A stretch of 64,000 nt of DNA from Salirhabdus sp. Marseille-P4669. Its GTDB lineage: Bacteria; Bacillota; Bacilli; Bacillales; Alkalibacillaceae. The number at the start of each line of letters is the position of its first letter. Position 1 is the first letter of the stretch. Location: NCBI RefSeq assembly GCF_900240405.1, contig NZ_OEQK01000005.1:1-64000 (forward strand), given 5' to 3'. The notes below the pieces were generated by a model that saw only the letters and a program-made list of their open reading frames with translations, was not told where the DNA came from and did not search any database. A program made the translations under genes and the position numbers. This document shows, one piece after another, positions 26,438-35,416 of this stretch.

Positions 26438-28051
26438 ATGGTCGAAAAAATGAAAACGAAATTTAGCAAATCGATACAGCAATGGAAAGAAAAAAGCTTA
26501 GCGAAAAAATCTATTATATTGGGTAGTGTGGTAGGACTTATTTTAATTATTATCGTTTTTACAATGCTATCTACAAAAGAAAATATGGTTCCCCTATATA
26601 GTAATTTGTCTTTACAGGAAACAGGGCAAATTAAAGGTGAGTTGGATGCAAGAGGGGTAACATATAGTGTGGAAAATGGAGGAACAACTATTCTAGTCCC
26701 TGAGGCAGAGGTTGATAGTTTGCTAGTTGACCTCGCTGCTCAAGGACTACCGAATAGTGGGAATATTGATTATTCCTTTTTTAGTGAAAATGCTTCATGG
26801 GGAATGACTGATGGACAACGAGAAATGATCGAATTAGATGCCCTTCAAACAGAGCTGTCAAATTTAATTAATAGCTTTGAAGGTATTCAAAATTCAGAAG
26901 TGCTCATCACTTTACCGCAAGAAAGTGTTTTTGTGAGCGATCAAACTGGAGAGGCTTCTGCTTCCATTGTAATTCATACAGAGCCTGGTTATAAGTTTGA
27001 CCAAAATCAGATTAATACGCTTTATCATCTTGTTTCCAAATCAGTTCCAAATCTCCCTACTGATAATATCGTCTTATCTAACCAATATTTTGAGTATTTT
27101 AATGAAAATAATTCAAATAGTTTAACGGCTGGTAATGCGTATACAGAACAACAAGAAATTAAGCAGGCTGTAGAACAAGATATTCAGCAACGTGTACAAC
27201 AGCTATTAGGAACTATGATTGGTAGAAACAATGTTGTTGTTTCCGTTACAACCGATATCGACTTTACACAAGAAGACCGTGTAGAAGAACTAGTAGAGCC
27301 AGTTGACATTGAGAATATGGAAGGCTTACCAGTTAGTGTGGAAAGAATTACAGAAACCTATACCGGTGAGGAACCACCAGCTAATGTTGTAGGAACAGGT
27401 GAGGAAGAAGTTACGAACTATCCTGCAGCAGAAAATGGGGATGGAAATTCTGAATATGAAATGGTTAAAGAGTCCATTAATAATGAATTTAATCGCATTC
27501 GTAAAAATATCGTAGAAAGCCCGTATACAATACGTGATATAGGAATTCAAGTTGCAGTGGATAGTAAAAAAGATCAGCTAGATAATGCTGGAGAGGTTCA
27601 ATATTTATCAAATGAAGAACAATCTACAGTTAGTGATAGTATCTCATCTATTCTAAATTCCATTATAACGACGACAGTATCGAAAGAATATGGAGATATA
27701 AATACAGAGGATAAAGTATCCATTGTGTTTGAAGAATTTAATGAACAACCAATGTTCGATTCCAATCCAAAAGCAACTGGAATCCCAATGTGGGTTTATA
27801 TTGCAATTGGTGCATTACTATTACTTGTCATTCTTCTGTTATTTGTTGTAATGCGAAAGAAAAAACAAAATCAGATGGAAGAAACCGATTATACTGAGAT
27901 CCATCAAAAAGAACCAATCAATATACCTGAAATTGGCGATGATTTGGAAGATAATGAAGAACGTGTGAAGCTGAAGCAGATAGAAAATATGGCAAAAGAA
28001 AAGCCAGAGGATTTTGCAAAATTATTACGCTCATGGATTTCCGAGGATTAG
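26438..28051 (+). CDS. fliF: Flagellar MS-ring protein FliF
   Basis: FliF builds the membrane ring on which the flagellum assembles. The 537 residues have a cytoplasmic N terminus, a membrane helix (about 25-45), the YscJ/RBM ring modules (VPLYSNLSLQETGQIKGELDARGVTY; LDALQTELSNLINSFEGIQNSEVLI), a second membrane helix (about 450-470), and a C-terminal tail ending PEDFAKLLRSWISED that binds FliG. GGAGG precedes ATG 26438. Confidence 0.97.
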   Translation: MVEKMKTKFSKSIQQWKEKSLAKKSIILGSVVGLILIIIVFTMLSTKENMVPLYSNLSLQETGQIKGELDARGVTYSVENGGTTILVPEAEVDSLLVDLAAQGLPNSGNIDYSFFSENASWGMTDGQREMIELDALQTELSNLINSFEGIQNSEVLITLPQESVFVSDQTGEASASIVIHTEPGYKFDQNQINTLYHLVSKSVPNLPTDNIVLSNQYFEYFNENNSNSLTAGNAYTEQQEIKQAVEQDIQQRVQQLLGTMIGRNNVVVSVTTDIDFTQEDRVEELVEPVDIENMEGLPVSVERITETYTGEEPPANVVGTGEEEVTNYPAAENGDGNSEYEMVKESINNEFNRIRKNIVESPYTIRDIGIQVAVDSKKDQLDNAGEVQYLSNEEQSTVSDSISSILNSIITTTVSKEYGDINTEDKVSIVFEEFNEQPMFDSNPKATGIPMWVYIAIGALLLLVILLLFVVMRKKKQNQMEETDYTEIHQKEPINIPEIGDDLEDNEERVKLKQIENMAKEKPEDFAKLLRSWISED

Positions 28052-28063
28052 GAGGGATTGGTA

Positions 28064-29077
28064 GTGCCAAAGCAAAAAACTGGTTTAACTGGAAGACAAA
28101 AAGCGGCAATTCTCCTAATCTCATTAGGTCCTGATGCTTCTGCACAAGTGTATAAGCATTTAACGGAAGAAGAAATTGAACAGCTAACGTTAGAAATTTC
28201 TTCGGTTAAAAAAGTAGAAGCAAAGCAAAAGGATGAGATTTTAGATCAATTTCACCAAATTGCATTAGCACAGGATTACATTTCACAAGGTGGGATTGGG
28301 TATGCAAAAACAATATTAGAGAAGGCTCTAGGCAGTGATGAAGCTTTTAAAATTATCAATCGGTTAACGTCCACTTTACAAGTTCGACCTTTTGATTTTG
28401 CAAGAAAGGCGGAGCCAACTCAAATATTGAATTTCATTCAAAATGAGCATCCACAGACAATTGCCCTCATTTTGTCTTATTTAGATACGGAGCAATCTGC
28501 ACAAATATTATCTGCTTTACCTGATACAGTGCAGGCGGATATTGCCCGAAGAATTGCGACTATGGATTCCACTTCACCAGAAATTATTACAGCAGTGGAA
28601 AACATATTAGAAAAAAATCTGTCGACTGCCGTTACACAAGATTACACGCAAACTGGTGGTATCGAAGCTGTTGTTGAAGTGTTAAATGGTGTAGACCGGA
28701 CAACGGAAAAAAATATTTTAGAGGAACTAGAATCTGTAGACCCAGAACTTGCGGAAGAAATTAAAAAGAGAATGTTTGTATTTGAAGACATTGTTACACT
28801 TGATAATCGTTCGATTCAACGTGTTATTCGTGAAGTGGAAAATGAAGATTTAATCCTTTCTCTTAAAGTTGCGAGTGAGGAAGTTCAACAAGTTCTCTTT
28901 AAAAATATGTCTACTCGTATGGCAGAGTCCTTTAAGGAAGAAATGGAATATATGGGTCCAGTCCGATTGCGTAACGTAGAAGAGGCTCAAACAAGAATTG
29001 TAAGCATTATAAGAAGACTTGAAGAAATAGGTGAGATTGTGATCGCTCGTGGTGGAGGAGATGACATCATTGTCTAA
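28064..29077 (+). CDS. fliG: Flagellar motor switch protein FliG
   Basis: FliG couples stator ion flow to rotation and binds FliF and FliM. The 337 residues start GLTGRQKAAILLISLGPDASAQVYKHL (FliF-binding domain), with the EHPQTIALILSYL middle domain and the C-terminal torque helix (RNVEEAQTRIVSIIRRLEEIGEIVIARGG). I chose GTG 28064, 7 bases after GGAGGG; the in-frame TTG 28058 is only one base from that site. The 3' end overlaps fliH by 8 bases. Confidence 0.97.
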   Translation: MPKQKTGLTGRQKAAILLISLGPDASAQVYKHLTEEEIEQLTLEISSVKKVEAKQKDEILDQFHQIALAQDYISQGGIGYAKTILEKALGSDEAFKIINRLTSTLQVRPFDFARKAEPTQILNFIQNEHPQTIALILSYLDTEQSAQILSALPDTVQADIARRIATMDSTSPEIITAVENILEKNLSTAVTQDYTQTGGIEAVVEVLNGVDRTTEKNILEELESVDPELAEEIKKRMFVFEDIVTLDNRSIQRVIREVENEDLILSLKVASEEVQQVLFKNMSTRMAESFKEEMEYMGPVRLRNVEEAQTRIVSIIRRLEEIGEIVIARGGGDDIIV

Positions 29078-29852
29078 TATTTATAAATTTCAATCAAAAA
29101 CAGATGAACCTAAAAAAATATCTGTTAGACAAATAGTATTGGAAACAAACGATGAGCCATCTGAAGCTGAGCCTAAGGAAGATCCGAACTTGCTGTTAGA
29201 GCAGGCAAAAGTTACCCTTCAACAAGCAAAACGAGATGCCGATAAATTAATAGAGGAAAGTAATCAGCAAATTACGCTTCAAAAGGAACAATTTGAGCAA
29301 GAAAAACAGCTTATTATGGAGCAGGTGAAGAAAGAAGCATTTAGCCTTGGTTTTGAAGAAGGTAAAAAAGAGGCAATGCAAAAATATGATCAGGACCTAC
29401 AAGTTGCTTTTGCTATCGTTAAATCTGCACAAGAAGAGCAACAAAAGTGGATTGACAAACAAGATAACGTCATATTAGAAATTGCCTTAAAAGCAGCAGA
29501 AAGAATTTTACATTATACCGTGCAGGAGGATGAAAAAGCCTTTCGGTCTCTTGTAAAAGGTGCTATGGAAGAGGTTAGTGGATTACAATCCATCGCATTG
29601 TGCGTTCATCCTGATGATTATCAAAATATGATAAATGTAAAGCAAGAAATAGAGCAAACAATTGGAAATCAAGCAAGTCTTTCCATATTTCCAAATAAAG
29701 AATTAGCAAAGTATAGCTGCATTATTGAAACACCATTTGGACAAATTGATGCAAGCATCGATACTCAGCTTACTGAGCTTAAAACAAAACTCATCGATTT
29801 ACTTGAGGAGGATAAACGGCGTGAAAGCAAATTCCATACTACAGTGGATTGA
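29070..29852 (+). CDS. fliH: Flagellar assembly protein FliH
   Basis: FliH regulates the export ATPase FliI and links it to the switch. The 260 residues have a flexible acidic N terminus, a long charged helix with glutamine/lysine heptads (about 45-125; LLEQAKVTLQQAKRDADKLIEE) and a C-terminal V-ATPase-E-like domain (from about 140; ALKAAERILHYTVQEDEKAFRSLVKGAMEEV). TTG 29070 is preferred, with GGAGGAG 9 bases upstream; ATG 29061 would have 0-2 bases of spacing. It overlaps both fliG and fliI. Confidence 0.9.
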   Translation: MSNIYKFQSKTDEPKKISVRQIVLETNDEPSEAEPKEDPNLLLEQAKVTLQQAKRDADKLIEESNQQITLQKEQFEQEKQLIMEQVKKEAFSLGFEEGKKEAMQKYDQDLQVAFAIVKSAQEEQQKWIDKQDNVILEIALKAAERILHYTVQEDEKAFRSLVKGAMEEVSGLQSIALCVHPDDYQNMINVKQEIEQTIGNQASLSIFPNKELAKYSCIIETPFGQIDASIDTQLTELKTKLIDLLEEDKRRESKFHTTVD

Positions 29853-31134
29853 TGATGTGGAGACAGTAAAGAAATACGGGAAAGTAACTCGTATTGTCGG
29901 TTTAATGATTGAGTCAAAAGGTCCTTCAGCTAGTATTGGAGATGTTTGTTACATTTATACGAAAGACCAAACATCCCCACCAATTTTGGCTGAGGTGGTC
30001 GGTTTTAATAATGAGCATGTTTTGTTGATGCCTTATACACAGACAAAAAATATTGGGCCAGGCTGTAAGGTGGAACCAACTAATAAACCATTAACCGTAA
30101 AAGTAGGGAAGGAATTAATCGGTACTGTGTTAGATAGTTTGGGGAATCCACTCGACCATTCGACATTACCAAAAGGTCTTATGTCTATCCCGACAGAACA
30201 AGACCCACCAAACCCGATGGAACGTCCTCCTATTAGAGAGAAAATTTCAATCGGGGTCAAAGCAATTGATGGTTTACTTACGGTTGGGAAAGGACAGCGC
30301 TTAGGTATTTTTGCCGGAAGTGGTGTTGGTAAAAGTACATTACTTGGCATGATTGCCCGCAATAGCGAAGCGAACTTAAATGTGATTGCATTAATTGGTG
30401 AACGTGGCAGGGAAGTTCGAGAATTTATTGATAAAGACTTAGGGCCAGAAGGTTTGAAGAAGTCCATAGTCGTGGTCGCAACTTCTGATCAACCTGCTTT
30501 GCAAAGAATTAAAGGGGCCTATACAGCTACCGCAATTTGCGAATATTTCAGGGATCAAGGATACAACGTGAACTTAATGATGGATTCTGTAACGAGGGTT
30601 GCTATGGCGCAGCGTGAAGTAGGATTAGCTTCAGGTGAACCACCGACTACGAAAGGCTATACGCCAAGTGTTTTCGCTATCCTACCAAAGTTATTAGAAA
30701 GAGCTGGAACGAATCATTTCGGTACCATAACAGCTTTTTATACGGTATTAGTGGATGGAGACGATTTTAATGAACCAATCGCAGATGCTGTCCGAGGTAT
30801 ATTAGATGGTCATTTAATATTAGACCGCTCGATTGCAGAGCAAGGAAGGTTTCCTGCTATCGATATTTTGAAGTCCATAAGTCGTGTTATGAATCAAATT
30901 GCAAGCCCAGAACATAAAGATGCGGCCAATACGTTAAGGAAATGGTTAGCAAAATATGAAGAGAACAAAGAACTAATTCAGATTGGTGCATATAAGAAAG
31001 GCGCTTCTCGTGAAATCGACGAGGCGATTCAAGAGTATCCACAAATCATTGATTTTTTAAAACAAGGAATCGATGAAAACTATACGCAAGAAGAGACGAT
31101 TCATTTGCTACAATCGTTAACGAATAAGGGGTAG
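29821..31134 (+). CDS. fliI: Flagellum-specific export ATPase FliI
   Basis: FliI is the hexameric ATPase of the flagellar type III export apparatus, related to the F1 beta subunit. The 437 residues contain Walker A AGSGVGKS (165-172), LIGERGREVREF, Walker B LMMDSVTR, and GEPPTTKGYTPSVFAILPKLLERAG. GTG 29821 is chosen with GAGGAGG upstream; a longer frame from 29725 is fliH sequence read in another frame. It overlaps fliH by 32 bases. Confidence 0.97.
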   Translation: MKANSILQWIDDVETVKKYGKVTRIVGLMIESKGPSASIGDVCYIYTKDQTSPPILAEVVGFNNEHVLLMPYTQTKNIGPGCKVEPTNKPLTVKVGKELIGTVLDSLGNPLDHSTLPKGLMSIPTEQDPPNPMERPPIREKISIGVKAIDGLLTVGKGQRLGIFAGSGVGKSTLLGMIARNSEANLNVIALIGERGREVREFIDKDLGPEGLKKSIVVVATSDQPALQRIKGAYTATAICEYFRDQGYNVNLMMDSVTRVAMAQREVGLASGEPPTTKGYTPSVFAILPKLLERAGTNHFGTITAFYTVLVDGDDFNEPIADAVRGILDGHLILDRSIAEQGRFPAIDILKSISRVMNQIASPEHKDAANTLRKWLAKYEENKELIQIGAYKKGASREIDEAIQEYPQIIDFLKQGIDENYTQEETIHLLQSLTNKG

Positions 31135-31140
31135 ATCGGA

Positions 31141-31590
31141 ATGTTAAACAATATTGCTCCGTTTGAGAAGTTATTAGATTTAAGAACAAATGAAAAGGAC
31201 GTTGCTTTAAAAGCATACCAGCATTCTGTGGATAAGTTTGAATCTGTGGCCATGGAGCTTTATTCCTTACTAAAGGAAAAAGAAGAAATTCAAGAGGATT
31301 TAGAGCATCGTCTTGAAGTCACAATTCCAGTTCAGGATATTCATCATTACCAACATTACTTAGCAAAGTTGGATGAAAGAATTGAATCCCTACAGAGACA
31401 TGTACAAGCTGCCCGATCGAATATGGAGCACAAACAAGAAGATTTATCAGAGTCTTTTATAGAAATGAAGAAATTTGAAAAAGTTGTGGAATTGAAGAAG
31501 AAAGCGAATCAAAAAACCATTGCGAAAATGGAAAATAACAGTTTGGACGAAGTTTCCATACAACAGTATCTGCGGAATAGAAAAAGGTGA
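31141..31590 (+). CDS. fliJ: Flagellar export chaperone FliJ
   Basis: FliJ is the coiled-coil stalk of the FliI ring that connects to FlhA and cycles chaperones. The 149 residues are almost wholly helical with heptads (FEKLLDLRTNEKDVALKAYQHSVDKFE; YLAKLDERIESLQRHVQAARSNMEHKQEDL), as expected. It lies 6 bases after fliI. Identification rests on this pattern and on position. Confidence 0.93.
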   Translation: MLNNIAPFEKLLDLRTNEKDVALKAYQHSVDKFESVAMELYSLLKEKEEIQEDLEHRLEVTIPVQDIHHYQHYLAKLDERIESLQRHVQAARSNMEHKQEDLSESFIEMKKFEKVVELKKKANQKTIAKMENNSLDEVSIQQYLRNRKR

Positions 31591-31594
31591 AGCT

Positions 31595-32188
31595 ATGAAA
31601 CCAAATGTAAAAAAAGAAGAAAAGAAGGCTGGAAAATTACAATGGTTCTTTTTTGTTATTGTAGTTCCCATCATTTTTACCATAACTTTGCTCATCGTAA
31701 TTCTGCAAATTGCAGGTATAAGTGTAACGGACATCGCTGAGAAGTATGGAAGTAAAATACCAGTAGTTTCTTCTTTTGTTGATTCAAAGGATACGAAAGA
31801 ATTAGAACAAGAGCTCACAGAACGTATTCAGGAATTAGAAGGACAAATAAGTGAGTATAAAAATCAAGTGGAAACACTTGAATATGAGGTTGAATCAAAA
31901 GAAGAACAGTTAACAGAAAAGAGCAACCAGGTTACGGAATTGACAACTAACCTTGAAAGTAAGGAAGAAGCAAAGGTGAATGAAGATGAACAACTAAAGA
32001 CTTTATCTGATTCCTTTGTTGATATGGACCCTGAAGCGGCAGCACCCATATTTGAAGAAATGGAACAAGAACTCGCAATTCAAGTTTTGCAGCAAATCAA
32101 TGCAGATAAACGTGGGGAAATTTTTGCGGAAATGGATCCTTCTATTGTCGCTACCCTATCACAAGCCTTTGTCGATTCTAGTAATTAA
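31595..32188 (+). CDS. ylxF: YlxF, membrane-anchored MgtE-N-domain protein
   Basis: YlxF is a conserved flagellar-operon protein of Firmicutes with no settled role. The 197 residues have a basic cytoplasmic tip, one membrane helix (about 17-38), a coiled coil (about 65-125; ELEQELTERIQELEGQISEYKNQVETLEYEVESKEEQL), and a C-terminal domain like the N domain of magnesium transporter MgtE (FVDMDPEAAAPIFEEMEQELAIQVLQQI then EMDPSIVATLSQAF). Related MotE-type proteins aid MotC in some proteobacteria. AAAGGTGA precedes ATG 31595. Confidence 0.88.
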   Translation: MKPNVKKEEKKAGKLQWFFFVIVVPIIFTITLLIVILQIAGISVTDIAEKYGSKIPVVSSFVDSKDTKELEQELTERIQELEGQISEYKNQVETLEYEVESKEEQLTEKSNQVTELTTNLESKEEAKVNEDEQLKTLSDSFVDMDPEAAAPIFEEMEQELAIQVLQQINADKRGEIFAEMDPSIVATLSQAFVDSSN

Positions 32189-32223
32189 TTAAATTTTATT
32201 GCTATTGAAAGGAGGTGAAAAAG

Positions 32224-33492
32224 ATGAACACGACACCGATTATGCCTTATATGGTGAACCCAACTAGAGCTACTACGCAGGTTCAAGGAGATACGTCTAC
32301 GGAGAATACGAATACTTCTTTTATGAACATGTTCGAATCTGTCATTGCGAAGCCAACTGGAAATGTACATGTGGAAGAAAAAAGCAAAATCTCAACAGAC
32401 TCACTTGTTAGTTTATTAGAACAGCTGGAACAATTACTTCAAGGCGAGCAAACAGCAGAAAACGAAGGGGAACTTGATGCCCTTTTAAATCAACTTTTAA
32501 GTATGCTAACAGATCAAAATGTTCAATTAGAGTCTAGCTTAAGTGGGGATGAAAACACAGAATCTGTACTCGGATATAACATGCTTTTTTCATTAAATCG
32601 ATTAACTCCTAATGAATCTAAAGCTCCAATAAATGCAGCAACTGGAGCTAAATTTGTGGAGACATTATTAACTATTTATGAAGGAATGAAGCAAAACCCT
32701 ACAAGTAAAGGTTTAGTTGAGAAGCTTGAACTTACTCTTGGTAAATTAGTGGAAACACTTAATCAAGCCAACCTAGCAAAAGACATTACGAACAAACTTG
32801 AAGGAAGTAAGCACGAAAAAGCTTGGAATTCCATTCTGAATGCATTGACGCAAAAGGTTTCTACTAATGGGACTCAACCTGCAACAGCAACTGACCAAAA
32901 TAAACAATTACAGCGGACAGTTGCAAACGTACTAGCTGGCATTCCATTGACAGATGCTTCTCATCAAAAGGTCAACAACCAAGTAAATGTGGACTCAATG
33001 CCGATGACAAAAATTGAACAATATACGATTTATGTTCAGCGTCAACCAGGAACAGAGCAAACCGGTTCACAGAAGCAATTGTTAGACCAATTTGAACAAG
33101 CGATAAAATCAAGTCGTTTTCTACAAAAGGATGGGGCATTACAATTAACACTTAAGTTAAGGCCTGCTCATTTAGGGGATATGGTCGTGAAACTAACTCA
33201 GGTTAATGGGGAAATGGCAGTTAAAATTTCAGTAGCATCTACTGCTGCGAAAGAACTGCTGGAGTCCAATATGAATCAGTTAAGACATATGTTTTCACCA
33301 AACCAAGTAGTAATCGAAAAACAGTCTGATCCAATCTTAAATGATTTACCTTCTCATTTTACGAACGAAGAAAATAAAGAAGAGCAGAATCAAAACCAGC
33401 ATCTATTCCAAGATAATAACGAAATGGATGAAGAGGAATTGGATAAGGAAGGCACAAATTTTAGAGATATTTTATTTCAGACACAAACATAA
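32224..33492 (+). CDS. fliK: Flagellar hook-length control protein FliK
   Basis: FliK measures the hook and switches export from hook to filament proteins through the FlhB C-terminal domain. The 422 residues have a long low-complexity N-terminal and middle part rich in Q, N, T and E, and the C-terminal hook-length domain (about 300-375; LQLTLKLRPAHLGDMVVKLTQVNGEMAVKISVAS, then ANMNQLRHMF-like helix), followed by an acidic tail. ATG 32224 has AAGGAGGTG 7 bases upstream; GTG 32215 lies in that site. Confidence 0.92.
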   Translation: MNTTPIMPYMVNPTRATTQVQGDTSTENTNTSFMNMFESVIAKPTGNVHVEEKSKISTDSLVSLLEQLEQLLQGEQTAENEGELDALLNQLLSMLTDQNVQLESSLSGDENTESVLGYNMLFSLNRLTPNESKAPINAATGAKFVETLLTIYEGMKQNPTSKGLVEKLELTLGKLVETLNQANLAKDITNKLEGSKHEKAWNSILNALTQKVSTNGTQPATATDQNKQLQRTVANVLAGIPLTDASHQKVNNQVNVDSMPMTKIEQYTIYVQRQPGTEQTGSQKQLLDQFEQAIKSSRFLQKDGALQLTLKLRPAHLGDMVVKLTQVNGEMAVKISVASTAAKELLESNMNQLRHMFSPNQVVIEKQSDPILNDLPSHFTNEENKEEQNQNQHLFQDNNEMDEEELDKEGTNFRDILFQTQT

Positions 33493-33505
33493 GTAGGTGA
33501 AAAGA

Positions 33506-33958
33506 TTGACAAAGATTGATCCTTCGTTGTATTTGTCGAATAATACAGCAAACAAATCAGGGAGCAGTGCATTAGGAAAAGATGAGTTTATGAAAATATT
33601 AATGGTTCAATTGCAAAACCAAGACCCTTTAGAACCATTAAAAGATACAGATTTTATTGCTCAAATGGCAACCTTCTCCTCGTTGGAACAATTAATGAAC
33701 ATTTCTAGTTCCATGGAGTATCTATCCTTAAATCAGTCTAATGCTTCTCTATTAGACTACAGTCATTTAATAGGGAAAGAAGTAAGCTACAATACCTATA
33801 ATGATGAAGGATTACTCGATAAAGTAGAAAAAGGAAAGGTTCAGAGTATCTCATTCCGGAATAATGATATCCAAGTGGTTTTAGAAAATGGTGAAAAAAT
33901 AGATACAAAGGATATTATTGAAATCGCAAAAGGTACAACTGAACCAGCAAACGAATAA
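33506..33958 (+). CDS. flgD: Flagellar hook assembly (capping) protein FlgD
   Basis: FlgD is the scaffold that caps the growing hook. The 150 residues show the conserved N-terminal block (LGKDEFMKILMVQLQNQDPLEPLKDTDFIAQMATFSSLEQLMN) and a C-terminal barrel segment (LIGKEVSYNTYNDEGLLDKVEKGKVQSISF); the short form is usual in Bacillus. TTG 33506 is chosen with TAGGTGA about 6 bases upstream. It lies 13 bases after fliK. Confidence 0.93.
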   Translation: MTKIDPSLYLSNNTANKSGSSALGKDEFMKILMVQLQNQDPLEPLKDTDFIAQMATFSSLEQLMNISSSMEYLSLNQSNASLLDYSHLIGKEVSYNTYNDEGLLDKVEKGKVQSISFRNNDIQVVLENGEKIDTKDIIEIAKGTTEPANE

Positions 33959-33984
33959 CACTTGAAATGAAAGAAGGGATGAAA

Positions 33985-34368
33985 ATGGATCATCGTATTC
34001 ATCAGCTTCAACCTCATCCTTTGATTCCAAAAGTTAACAAACATGTTCAGTCACATAAAAGTGATGGCAAAACATTTGAATCGTATTTAAACGAAGCGAA
34101 ATCAAAAACTTCTTTAACGGTGAGTAAACACGCTCAATTAAGACTAAATGAACGCAACATTGAAATTAAGGAAAGCGATTGGTCTAAAATACAATCCAAA
34201 ATGGAGCAAGCGAAAGCTAAAGGAGTAACCGACTCATTAGTCATTATGGATGACGCATTACTCGTCGTTAGTACGAAAAATAACACCGTGATTACTGCCA
34301 TGAACAAACAGGAAGCAACGGATCATATTTTTACAAATATAAATGGAACGATTTTAATGGATAACTAA
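33985..34368 (+). CDS. Flagellar operon protein of the TIGR02530 type
   Basis: This 127-residue protein matches my memory of a family (TIGR02530) found between flgD and flgE in many Bacillaceae and clostridia but not in this position in B. subtilis 168. A disordered, histidine-rich N terminus (MDHRIHQLQPHPLIPKV) is followed by SKHAQLRLNERNIEIKESDWSKIQSKMEQAKAKGVTDSLVIMDDALLVVSTKNNTVITAMNK. Its function is unknown; position suggests hook assembly. ATG 33985 has AAGAAGGG 6 bases upstream; ATG 33967 and 33979 fit the site poorly. Confidence 0.85.
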   Translation: MDHRIHQLQPHPLIPKVNKHVQSHKSDGKTFESYLNEAKSKTSLTVSKHAQLRLNERNIEIKESDWSKIQSKMEQAKAKGVTDSLVIMDDALLVVSTKNNTVITAMNKQEATDHIFTNINGTILMDN

Positions 34369-34415
34369 GGCTGGACCTTCGGGAAGCCTTTAGCTGCTGA
34401 TCGATTGATGCAGCT
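34367..34415 (+). other. Two stem-loops just before flgE
   Basis: First hairpin: AAGGCT (34367-34372) with AGCCTT (34385-34390), enclosing CC-TTCG-GG, a stable UUCG tetraloop at 34378-34381. Second: AGCTGC (34392-34397) with GCAGCT (34410-34415), extended inside by ATC/GAT. No T run follows, so they are unlikely to be full terminators. They may fix the 5' end of a processed flgE mRNA. Confidence 0.65.
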
Positions 34416-34452
34416 ATTAAAAAACAATAAAACATTAGGAGAGATAATTGTT

Positions 34453-35367
34453 ATGTTACGTTCAATGTATACTGGTATTTCAGGTATGAAAGGCTTTCAA
34501 ACAAAATTAGATGTTGTTTCCAATAACATCGCCAACGTTAATACGTTTGGATTTAAAAAAGGTCGTATAACATTCCAAGATATAATGAGCCAAACGGTAC
34601 AAGGTGCACAAGGCCCGCAGGTTAATGGAGGAGTTACTGTTTCTGGTGGTCGTAACCCAATCCAAGTTGGTCTTGGTGTAAAAACTGGTAGTATTGACAC
34701 CATTGATACACAAGGGAACCAACAAACAACAAACCGTACCCTTGATTTAGCACTTGAAGGTGATGGAATGTTTGTTGTTGCAGAGAGAACATCAGCTACA
34801 GATAATACAGATGCAATCAATCTTTCCGGGGATTCTGTACAATTTACACGTGCAGGAAACTTCTACTTAGATAATGACGGATATATTGTTAACGCAAATG
34901 GTCAATATTTAGTAGGTAAAGCTTCCAACGATACAAACGATGTACTAGTAGATGATACGGCTGCGCGAATTCAAATAGATCAAAATGCCCAAAGCTTTAG
35001 TATTTCTGCAGACGGTACTGTAAACTATGTAGATGAAAATGGACAAGCTAAAATTGCTGGTCAAATTATGCTTGCGAAGTTTTCAAATACAGGCGGTTTA
35101 CAAAAATCAGGAAGCAACAACTTCCAGTTAACTAATAATGCGGGTGTGTTTACGGACGATGGTACATTTGATTCCATCTACGATTTAACTGCACCTGGTG
35201 AAAATGGTTCTGCTTCCATCGTAGCCGGTGCCTTAGAGATGTCTAATGTGGATTTATCAGAGGAGTTTACGGAAATGATTACAGCACAACGTGGATTCCA
35301 AGCAAATACAAGAATAATTACGACATCAGATGAAATATTACAAGAATTAGTAAACCTTAAGCGATAA
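34453..35367 (+). CDS. flgE: Flagellar hook protein FlgE
   Basis: FlgE polymerises into the hook. The 304 residues start MLRSMYTGISGMKGFQTKLDVVSNNIANVNTFGFKKGRITF (rod/hook family motif) and end VDLSEEFTEMITAQRGFQANTRIITTSDEILQELVNLKR. FlgG-type proteins share these ends, but position after flgD supports FlgE. It is somewhat longer than B. subtilis FlgE, the extra falling in the middle. AGGAGAG lies 8 bases before ATG 34453; ATG 34405 is rejected. It is bracketed by stem-loops on both sides. Confidence 0.95.
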   Translation: MLRSMYTGISGMKGFQTKLDVVSNNIANVNTFGFKKGRITFQDIMSQTVQGAQGPQVNGGVTVSGGRNPIQVGLGVKTGSIDTIDTQGNQQTTNRTLDLALEGDGMFVVAERTSATDNTDAINLSGDSVQFTRAGNFYLDNDGYIVNANGQYLVGKASNDTNDVLVDDTAARIQIDQNAQSFSISADGTVNYVDENGQAKIAGQIMLAKFSNTGGLQKSGSNNFQLTNNAGVFTDDGTFDSIYDLTAPGENGSASIVAGALEMSNVDLSEEFTEMITAQRGFQANTRIITTSDEILQELVNLKR

Positions 35368-35373
35368 GGTTTA
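35351..35373 (+). other. Perfect hairpin over the flgE stop codon
   Basis: TAAACCTTA (35351-35359), loop AGCGA, TAAGGTTTA (35365-35373): a perfect 9-bp stem whose 3' arm begins with the flgE TAA. No T run follows. Confidence 0.7.
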
Positions 35374-35384
35374 AAGGGGGAATA

Positions 35385-35409
35385 AGGAGTCAAGTGTCAC
35401 TTGACTCCT
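35385..35409 (+). promoter_or_regulatory. Hairpin in the swrD translation start region
   Basis: AGGAGTCAAGTG (35385-35396), T, CACTTGACTCCT (35398-35409): perfect 12-base arms. AAGGGGG at 35374-35380 is 36 bases from the swrD ATG in linear form, but only about 11 if the hairpin folds. The 5' arm also contains AAGGAG, itself 26 bases from the ATG and buried when folded. Confidence 0.7.
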
Positions 35410-35416
35410 ACTAAAA

